Shown here: positions 56,669-64,000 of the stretch, in pieces
Layout of the letters: every line of letters begins with the position of its first letter
How positions within the stretch are numbered: position 1 is the stretch's first letter
Source of the DNA: Diplodia intermedia
Taxonomy: Eukaryota; Ascomycota; Dothideomycetes; Botryosphaeriales; Botryosphaeriaceae
Assembly: GCA_021495925.1 (NCBI GenBank)
Contig: JAKEKT010000007.1
Span: 186,001-250,000 of the forward strand
DNA: 64,000 bases
Reading direction: 5' to 3'
Program-made: the position numbers and the translations under genes
Notes under the pieces: generated by a model
Told to the model about the DNA's origin: nothing
Database searches by the model: none
Seen by the model: the letters and a program-made list of their open reading frames with translations, nothing else

Positions 56669-57092
56669 GTGAGCAGCGGACGAGCTTCAAATTCAAAAAA
56701 AGAAATTAAATCAAGGAACTATGTATCCGCAATACCGCGCAAAAAGCGACACGAAAGAGATGCGTTGAGACATCAACAAAGGAAGTCTATTAAAAGCAGA
56801 TTTGCTCTACGCTACGTATATGTATAGTCTTCGACGCCATGCATGATGTGTGTACGCTTTCAAGGAGTTCCCCACCGACCAACCAGCCGTTTGATCCCAT
56901 CCAAAACCCCCCTACCTGAGCCAGCCCCCCCGTCCAAGCCAATCCAAAAGAAAACGCAGATGACTTCCTGACGCCACTCTACAAACAAATCGAACGCCAA
57001 GTAACATTATATACTTCTTCTTGATCCGGCCACAAAGCTACAGCGAAGCCAGGCTCTCTGAATGTGCGCCGTCAAACAAAACGCCACCCCCG
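56669..57092. other. Intergenic region between convergent RPA3 and hydrolase-like genes
   Basis: 3' flanks of both genes; no gene recognised. Confidence 0.5.
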
Positions 57093-59932
57093 TCACAGCT
57101 TACTCTTGACGACCTCCAGCCGGAACTTGATATCCTTCAACGGCTTCGTCGTCGGCTTCCAGCTCTCGAACATGGCCAGCAGCTCCTCGACCTCGTTGCT
57201 GAGCTCCCTCCGCACAAAGTCCTCCTCGAGCAACCCGCGCATCGCCCAGGGGAGGAAGTAAGGGTTGCTCCCCGTGGAGCCGGTGCCCTCGTAGTCCTTG
57301 ATCTGCAGGCCGGGGTTCATCGCGCCGGGCAGCGACGTCGTCTCCAGCGCGTGCTGGACGGCCAGGCTGTAGACGCCGACGTCGTTGTAGAGGCGGCTGT
57401 GGCCTTCGCCGCCGTACAGCGACCCGGCGAGCGCGGGCGAGAGCTCGCGGATGAGGCCGTGGTCCGGGAGACCGAGGTTGCGCAGTTTGAGGGCGAATCC
57501 GACGAGGTGGGTGATGCTGATGTGTTTGTCAGTAACATGTAGCCGAATGGTAAGGCGTTGGACGTACAAATCCGGGGCGTGAATGCGGCCGTCTACGAAT
57601 ACGGCGCGATAGATATAGGGATGGGAGATGTTAGAGAAGATGGAAGACTGGAGAGTGCGGAGATTAGTCTTTCGTCCTTCTCGAGCTGCCTTGGCGAATA
57701 ATTTGGTCTTACCTCCAACGACACCAACTGGTCGTCGATGCTGCCGACGTACATGATCCGCACGCCGTAGTTCAAGACCACGCGCAAAGCACCCTGGTAC
57801 TTCTGACTAACCAAGCTGTCGGGTCTCGAGAACTCGAAAAGCTCGCCGGCCGAACCCCCGAAGAACCGGCTGCGGTATTCGGGGAATGGACCGAGATTGA
57901 CGCCCGCCATGGCGCAAACGCCGATCCTGGCGGCATTGACGAAACCGAATTGGATAAGCTTAGCGACAAGCATTATCGCGACGGGGACACCTTGGGAGTG
58001 GCAAGCCACGAGGATGAAGTCCGCGGTCTTGACGTGTTCGATCCAGTTGACGAGCAGCTTCCACAGAGTATCCACGCGGTCCGACACGTATCCCTCGCCC
58101 TCCAAAGCAACCGTCTCTACTTCGCACGAGTAACCTTGGCTCTCCGTCCAGCCTTGGATGGCAGTTGCAGCGGCGTTTGCAAATCGGATAGAGGTTCCCG
58201 TGGGCTGGCCAAGCACTTTCTGTAGAATGGCAGCTGGAAAGTATCCGTGAACACCAATGGCTAGGGCCTTCTTTATCCGCGGAGGCTCCTTGGCGCGTTG
58301 CAAATGCGGAGACTCTGGTTCGTGGCCACCAAGAAAATACTTACGAACCTTTCCCCAGTAAGAAGGGGTCTGGGGCATGCGATAGGTGCTCTTAAACTCC
58401 GGCAAGAGAAGGTTCGGGTTTGCCTGTTCTGTTTGAGGCTGTTTTGTCTTGACACCTTCCTTCGAGGACTTTTTCGCAGGCGCTTCCTCAACGGTCTTCC
58501 GAGTCGGGCTTTGGTCTGGCGTAGCTTTTGAGGGAGTTGAGGGAGTTGCGGGGGTTGATGGCCTGCTGTCTACCTCACGTCCTTTTCCACGACCTCTACG
58601 GATTGAACCGACAATTGATCTTGCTGGAGCCTTCGGTTGCTCTTCTTGATGCTCGTTAAACTGCGCGGCTTCCGGGTGAGATTGGGACGGGGTGTCTGCC
58701 ACAGCCAATTCACCGATTTGCTTATGGGTCGACTCGGTATCAGACGTCTCATCGCCGTGAGGGTTGGCCCGCGACCAAAATGCCCACCCAGCAGATGTCT
58801 TGGGTATAGATTGTACGGGAGGCTTGGTTTCTGTGGGAGAAGGTTCCTGGGTCTGGTCCTGTTGAGCGCTGTCTTGCTCTCCGCCATCATTTTGCGTAGT
58901 TGCCTCAGGTTGCTGTGGCGTCTCGGTAACTGTATTCGCAGTCTGCTGAGCGTTTTGTGAGTTGCTCCAAAGCCAGAACCAGCTACTTCTTGATGGAGCT
59001 GCCTTCTCGTCGACGCCTTCTTTGGAAGCGGCCTCGCCCACTGGTGCTTGATCCGGTGGTGTTTGATCCGGGGCTGTTTCTGTTTGAGCGCTACCGTCCT
59101 GATCCTGCTGGTCATGCGGATTTGCACTGTCTTCCGTCGGTGTGGCACTCGGCAGCGGCGTAGACTTCGCGTCCTCCATGTCAACGTCGCCTTTATCCGC
59201 CCCCTTATCATCACCACTCGCATAATCATCCGGCCGAGACCACCAGCTATACAACCCCTTTGATATCGCTGGAATATACGATGTTATCCCGGATTCCTTC
59301 TGCTCTGGTGCTTTCTGCTCTTGTGCCTTCTGCTCCGGTTCTGGTTCTACTCTTTCGGTTGTCATCGCGCCTGTCTTGTCATTGTCTTTCATAGGGTCTG
59401 GAGGGAGGGGAGGGTCGATTTCAGCCTCCTTGGAAGGTTCCTTGGGCTCGGAAGCCAGACTAGCCTTTGATTCGCTTGCGAGGCTCGACGTTGCGATCAC
59501 ATTTGTCGTGGAGGCGGCCAATGCAGTGCTCTTAGTCGAGGTCCGTCTGTCCAGGAACTTGATGGGGGTTTTGTTGACGCTGTCCGGCTTGCTCACGTCG
59601 CTAGAGGAATCAGACGTCACGCCGCCAGCAGCGGACGATATGCTCTCGCGTGCAACCTGAGCAATAGGTGCTGCCTTCGCTCTCCAGCTCCCACCGGCAT
59701 ACCAGCTACGCCGTGGGGCGACTCCTTTTGGAGTCCCAGGGCTACGAGGGTCGCCGCTCTGGCTGGAGTGGTTGGAAGCAGGCTCGCCCGCTTCTGTCGG
59801 CTTGTCTGAGGCATGCTTTGTTTGTGCGTTCGGGGTTTCCGGCGAGGCGTCAGGCGGACCGGGTTGTTGAGCGTCGCTGTTGTCGGGTTTGGGTGCCTTG
59901 GGGCTCGGCTTGGACTTCTTGCGCGGTCCCAT
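57093..59932 (-). CDS. Serine-hydrolase-like protein with long disordered N-terminus
   Basis: 907 aa. Exons 57713-59932, 57568-57647 and 57093-57516 keep frame; joins read DDQLVSLE-SSIFSNISHPY and HAPDF-ITHLVGFAL. Residues 1-490 are Ser/Pro/Thr/Gln/Glu-rich and disordered, containing short Trp motifs (SWYAGGSWRAK, YSWWSRPDD, WFWLWSN, GWAFWSR) at roughly even spacing. The C-terminal half is alpha/beta-hydrolase-like: IGVHGYFPA near its start and FILVACHSQGVPVAIMLVA with a nucleophile elbow CHSQG, where the usual first Gly is Cys. The enzyme may still be active, because the Ser and last Gly are kept. No signal peptide. The start at 59992 would add 20 residues; MGPRKKSK at 59932 is preferred. 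Divergent from SPB1. Confidence 0.8.
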
Positions 59933-60262
59933 AGAGGCGCGATCTGCAAGACGGAAGAGAAAGGGTAGGCGCCGTTTCGAGTCTTCAGGCATGCGGGAGC
60001 ACCGGAGGGCAGAGGGCGGCGTGGGCGTGGAAGAGAATTGCAGGCAGGGTAGGACGGGGATGCGGCGGGCGATGGAGCCCGTGCCAGAGCGCAGACGTCA
60101 CCCGCAGGCTGGGGAACCGGCCTTACACGAGTCGTGGACCCGCACACGTGCCGTCGACAAGGGTCCGTTCTGCCGCCGCCCACCGCCCGCGCTCTCTGAG
60201 ACTTTTTGCCTTTGCGCGACCGCGAGGAAGTCTTCGCGACACTCCACTGCCCCCAATCCGCC
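59933..60262. promoter_or_regulatory. Divergent promoter region of the hydrolase-like gene and SPB1
   Basis: 330 bp between the start codons; the long open frames here are non-coding by context. Confidence 0.5.
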
Positions 60263-62873
60263 ATGGCGATCCAAAAGAAGGTACGTGCTCCCAGAACCCT
60301 CAGAAGCCCCCCGCGATACTAACAAACACGCACAGCACGGAAAGGGTCGTCTCGACAAATGGTACAAGCTCGCGAAGGAGAAGGGCTACCGCGCCCGTGC
60401 CGCCTTCAAGCTTATCCAGCTCAACAAGAAGTACAACTTCCTTGAGAAGAGCAAGGTCTTGATTGATCTTTGTGCTGCGCCAGGAGTGAGTATAGCCTCG
60501 TGAAACCCCGGCGCGCATTCGCTAAAACCCTCTCAGTCATGGTGTCAAGTCGCCGCGGAGGTCATGCCTCCGAACAGTCTCATCGTTGGTGTCGATTTAG
60601 CCCCGATCAAGGCCATTCCTAGGTGTATCACCTTCCAGAGCGATATTACCACCGATAAATGCCGCGCTACTCTCCGACAACACCTGAAGACAATGAAGGC
60701 CGATGCTGTGCTCCACGACGGTGCCCCCAACGTCGGTACTGCCTGGGTTCAGGATGCCTTCTCCCAGGCCGAATTGACCCTGCAGTCCATGAAACTCGCA
60801 ACCGAGTTTCTGCGCGAGGGTGGTACTTTCGTCACCAAGGTCTTCCGCTCCAAGGATTACAACTCCCTGCTTTGGGTCTTCAACCAGCTTTTCACGAAAG
60901 TCGAGGCCACCAAGCCCCCGTCGTCCCGTAATGTCTCTGCCGAGATCTTCGTCGTTTGCAGGGGCTTCAAGGCTCCCAAGCACCTCGACCCCAAGTTCGT
61001 CGACCCCCGCCATGTCTTTGCCGAACTTGCCGCCCCAGCTCCGAACAATGAGGCGAAGGTCTTCAACCCCGAGGTGAAGAAGAGGAAGCGTGAGGGTTAC
61101 GAGGAGGGTGACTATACTCAATTTCACGAAGCCACCGTCAGCGAGTTCGTCCAGACTACCGATCCCATCGCCATGCTTGGCTCAATGAACAAGCTTTCCT
61201 TCGAGCAAAAGCCCAACGGAGACATCGCTCAGGCCACAATTGCTCAGCTCCCCGAGACCACCGACGAGATTCGTGCATGCTGCGCCGATCTGAAGGTTTT
61301 GGGACGCTCCGATTTCAAGCGCCTGCTCAGGTGGCGTTTGAAGCTCCGCGAAATCTTTGGTTTCAAGCAGAAGGCCAACGCAAAGCCGGAGGAGAAGGAG
61401 GAAGAGGAGGTGGCAGAAGTTGAGCCGATGGATGAAGAACTGCAGGTTCAGGAAGAACTGCAGCGCTTGAGGGTGCATGAGGATACGAAGAGGAAGAAGG
61501 AGAGGCGAAAGGAAAATGAGCGGAAACAGAAAGAGGTCCAGCGCCTGCAGTTGCATATGACGACGCCCATGGACATCGGTTTGGAACAACTTGGTCCTAA
61601 TGGCGAGGATGCCATGTTCCAACTGAAGGCTGTCGACAAGGCCGGCGGGCTCAACAAGATCGCAAAGGGGAGAATGACCACAGTTGTGGACGAGAAGCCG
61701 AAGGAGATCGAGTACGAGGATGACGATGAAAGCGACCCCGAAGCCGACCGTCTGGAAACAGAGCTCGATTCGATGTATGATCAGTACCAGGAGCGAAAGC
61801 TTGCATCCGACGCAAAGTATCGTGCGAAGAAGGCCCGGAAGGATAAGGAAGACAACGACGAGGAATTCCAGGGCTTCTCGGATGATGACAAGGACGAGAG
61901 CAGTGGTGATGAGATCATGGAGGAAGATGGCGATTCGTCTTCTGACGATGAAGATGGACCCCAAACCCTGGTGACGGACCTTGCGCCGAAGGAAAAGACT
62001 GGGGACGGTCTCACGAGACGAGCGGCAATGTTCTTCGACCAGGACCTTTTCAAGGGCATAGATGGGTTGGACGCTGAAGAAGATGAAGACAGTGGCATCG
62101 ATGTCGAAGAGAAGTCTTCGGCCGAGGAGGCGAACGGGAAGGCATCGAAGAAGCAGGTCAAGGTCCAAGAACCGAAGAAGCAAACGGCGGCTTCTGAGGA
62201 GGAATCCGAGGACGAATGGTCATCTGACGACGAGAAGGAGAAGAGCGGCTTCGAGGTTGTAAAACGCGACGAAAGCAAGTGGGATGAGGACGACGTGCCC
62301 ATGAAGGACGGCCGTCCCGATATCGATATCATCACCGCCGAGGCCATGACTCTCGCCCATCAGCTCGCGACCGGCAAGAAGACGAAACAAGACCTTCTGG
62401 ATGACAATTTCCACCGCTACTCTCTCCGCGACGTTGACGGCCTGCCCGACTGGTTCCTGGATGACGAGAACAGGCACGCAAAGATCCAACGGCCCATCAC
62501 GGCGGCCGCGGCTGCAGCCATCAAGGAGAAGCAGCGTGCCGTGAACGCCCGTCCCATCAAGAAGGTCGCGGAAGCCAAGGCGCGTAAGAAGTTCAAGGCG
62601 GCCCAGCGTCTCGAGAAGCTGAAGAAGAAGAGCGCGCTGCTTGCCGACGACGAGGGCATGACGGAGAAGGAGAAGGCGCAGAGCATCTCCAAGATGATGG
62701 GCAAGGCGGCGAAGAAGAAGCCCAGGAAGCAGGTTGCCGTCGTCGTCGCCAGCGGTAGCAACAGGGGTCTCAAGGGCAGACCGAAGGGCACGAAGGGTAA
62801 GTACAAGATGGTGGACGCGAGACTGAAGAAGGACGTGAGGGCGCAGAAGAGGATCGCGAAGAGGAACAAATAA
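60263..62873 (+). CDS. SPB1: AdoMet-dependent 27S pre-rRNA 2'-O-methyltransferase SPB1
   Basis: Nucleolar FtsJ-type methyltransferase for large-subunit rRNA maturation (in yeast, G2922 2'-O-methylation). Exons 60263-60280 (only MAIQKK), 60336-60485 and 60537-62873 give 834 aa, close to yeast SPB1. The N-terminal domain shows YRARAAFKLIQLN, VLIDLCAAPG-SWCQVAAEVM (AdoMet site, rebuilt across intron 2), ADAVLHDGAPNVG and GGTFVTKVFRSKDY, with SAEIFVVCRGFKAP after it. The long acidic/basic coiled middle and the C-terminal SPB1 domain (PDIDIITAEAMTLAHQLATG, LPDWFLDDE, KIQRPITAAAA, KFKAAQRLEK) match the family order. The Lys-rich C-terminus suits nucleolar localisation. Confidence 0.96.
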
Positions 62874-63107
62874 TCGTGTGCGCCGGTTGTTGGGATATCC
62901 CTGGGCCTGTTTTGCATAATCGTGGCGTTCGGAACGGAAAAAGAAAAGAATTGCTCAGCATTAAGGAGTCATACTTATAGATTCGTTGATTGGTCCTCCA
63001 ACGTCTAACCTCTCTCTGATCTGTGCAAGTACGCCGTGCTAATTGCGTATGTACATATGTTTGCCTTCTTTACCAAACGCCTCATCCCGCCACATGTCCT
63101 CTTTCCA
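62874..63107. other. Short intergenic region between convergent SPB1 and PQ-loop genes
   Basis: 3' flanks only. Confidence 0.5.
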
Positions 63108-64000
63108 TTACGACCTTCGGCTCCCCCCAGTCCTTGATCTCGCCAGTGCCAGCTCGCATGACGGCGTCCTGAACACGGAGGTCGAGGAAGGCAAGTCATG
63201 CAGCTCCACCGCGCTGCTTTCCGCCGCACCCTCTCCCGACCCGGCAGCATCCACGCGTCTGTCGTCATCGTCGTCGTCGTCGTCGTCGTCGGCGCCACGC
63301 TCGGAACGAGCAGCATCGACATCACTCCCACTCCCACCGGCGGCCCCTCTCCTCTTCCTCATCAGCCACGGCCAAAAGTTGAAGTAGCCCCCGCACGCAA
63401 ACACGCCCAGCCACAGCGCCAGCTCGACGCCATAGGTCACCAGCCCGAGCACATCGAGCTCGGGCTGGAACAGGACCGACACGAGGCTGAACAGGTCGCC
63501 GGCGGCGTCGATGGCGACGAACACGAACGAGATGCCGCGCACGGTGCGGTGCCGCCAGATGTCCCAATAGTGCCGCAGCACGCCGGCGGCGAGCCCGGCC
63601 GCCGCCAGCACCGCCATCAATGTCAATGGCCAGCGCGTGCCGCGGGCGACGCCGACGCGCAGCGCGACGACCAGCGCGGCCTCGACGCCCGCCATGGCGC
63701 CCGCGATGGGCAGCACGATGCAGAGCGAGCGGAGCGCCGCCCACCGCTTCTGGTAGTGGTGGCATTGGATCCACGTCGCGAGCGAGAGGAGCGTGAGGAG
63801 CTGCGGCTGGATCTGCAGCGCGATGTTGAAGTTCGATACGATGTTGTAGACGCCGAGAGGCACGCCGGCGCATGCCCACCACATCATCATGGCGGGCTGC
63901 AGGCCGGTGGCGTGGTGGCGCCGGTAGTTGATGATGATTTGGGGGATGAGCTGTGGGTTGGGGGGACGGCCGGCGTTAGCATGCGGGGTTGTCCTTTGGT
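63108..64000 (-). CDS. PQ-loop membrane protein, 5' part cut by the window end
   Basis: Partial. The last exon is 63108-63950; the gene begins beyond position 64000. The exon opens LIPQIIINYRRHHATGLQPA, a PQ-loop repeat, after a CACAG acceptor. Helices follow (LLTLLSLATWIQCHHYQKRW, CIVLPIAGAMAGVEAALVVA, LTLMAVLAAAGLAAGVL), then a second less canonical PQ-like segment HYWDIWRHRTVRGISFVFV and two more helices. PQ-loop proteins export amino acids such as cystine, Lys or Arg from lysosomes/vacuoles, or act as SWEET-like carriers; the substrate here is unknown. The C-terminal tail has a run of about ten Asp from a GTC microsatellite near 63261-63292. Confidence 0.85.
   Translation of the reverse strand, partial: QRTTPHANAGRPPNPQLIPQIIINYRRHHATGLQPAMMMWWACAGVPLGVYNIVSNFNIALQIQPQLLTLLSLATWIQCHHYQKRWAALRSLCIVLPIAGAMAGVEAALVVALRVGVARGTRWPLTLMAVLAAAGLAAGVLRHYWDIWRHRTVRGISFVFVAIDAAGDLFSLVSVLFQPELDVLGLVTYGVELALWLGVFACGGYFNFWPWLMRKRRGAAGGSGSDVDAARSERGADDDDDDDDDDRRVDAAGSGEGAAESSAVELHDLPSSTSVFRTPSCELALARSRTGGSRRS

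Overview
The window is nuclear DNA of a filamentous ascomycete (Pezizomycotina), most likely a Dothideomycete. Many genes carry 45-70 nt introns with GT...AG ends and CTAA-type branch points. It holds a HET-domain gene, a Zn2Cys6 transcription factor and a CYP51 sterol demethylase, and coding GC is high. There is no bacterial-style operon, CRISPR array, rRNA or convincing tRNA. Exon limits below were read by eye from splice consensus plus reading-frame continuity; where the exon lengths summed to an intact frame this is stated.

Layout. 0-7 kb: a GH127-type glycosidase, an unknown 277-aa protein and CYP51, all on the minus strand. 7-10.5 kb: a tandemly duplicated segment lying downstream of, and including the last codons of, an F-box/leucine-rich protein gene. 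11-19.5 kb: TDP1, a HET-domain protein, a peroxisomal enoyl-CoA isomerase-like protein and KTI12, all minus. 20-29.5 kb: a small conserved-looking protein, a DUF3431 protein, a large F-box protein and an SSO-type syntaxin, all plus. 30-35.5 kb: ELP2 (minus) head to head with URM1 (plus), then an unknown acidic-tailed protein. 36-44.3 kb: a dispersed repeat copy, an 842-aa unknown membrane protein, a 76-bp inverted repeat, a Zn2Cys6 regulator and the relic of a sugar transporter. 45-53 kb: a repetitive GPI-anchored surface protein, a short-chain dehydrogenase and a coiled-coil/CCCH protein. 53-64 kb: a GTPBP1-like GTPase head to head with RPA3, a serine-hydrolase-like protein head to head with SPB1, and a PQ-loop membrane protein cut by the window end.

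Functional links. KTI12, ELP2 and URM1 all act on wobble uridine-34 of tRNA: Elongator makes the mcm5 side chain and the URM1 system the 2-thio group. ELP2 and URM1 share one 358-bp intergenic region. SPB1 and the GTPBP1-like GTPase add to a translation/ribosome theme, TDP1 and RPA3 act in DNA repair/replication, and CYP51 is the azole target.

No clearly new multi-gene system was found. The best leads are the tandem duplication with its dispersed third copy, the U34-modification cluster, the internally deleted sugar-transporter relic, several stop-free introns whose length is a multiple of three, and some structurally odd proteins.
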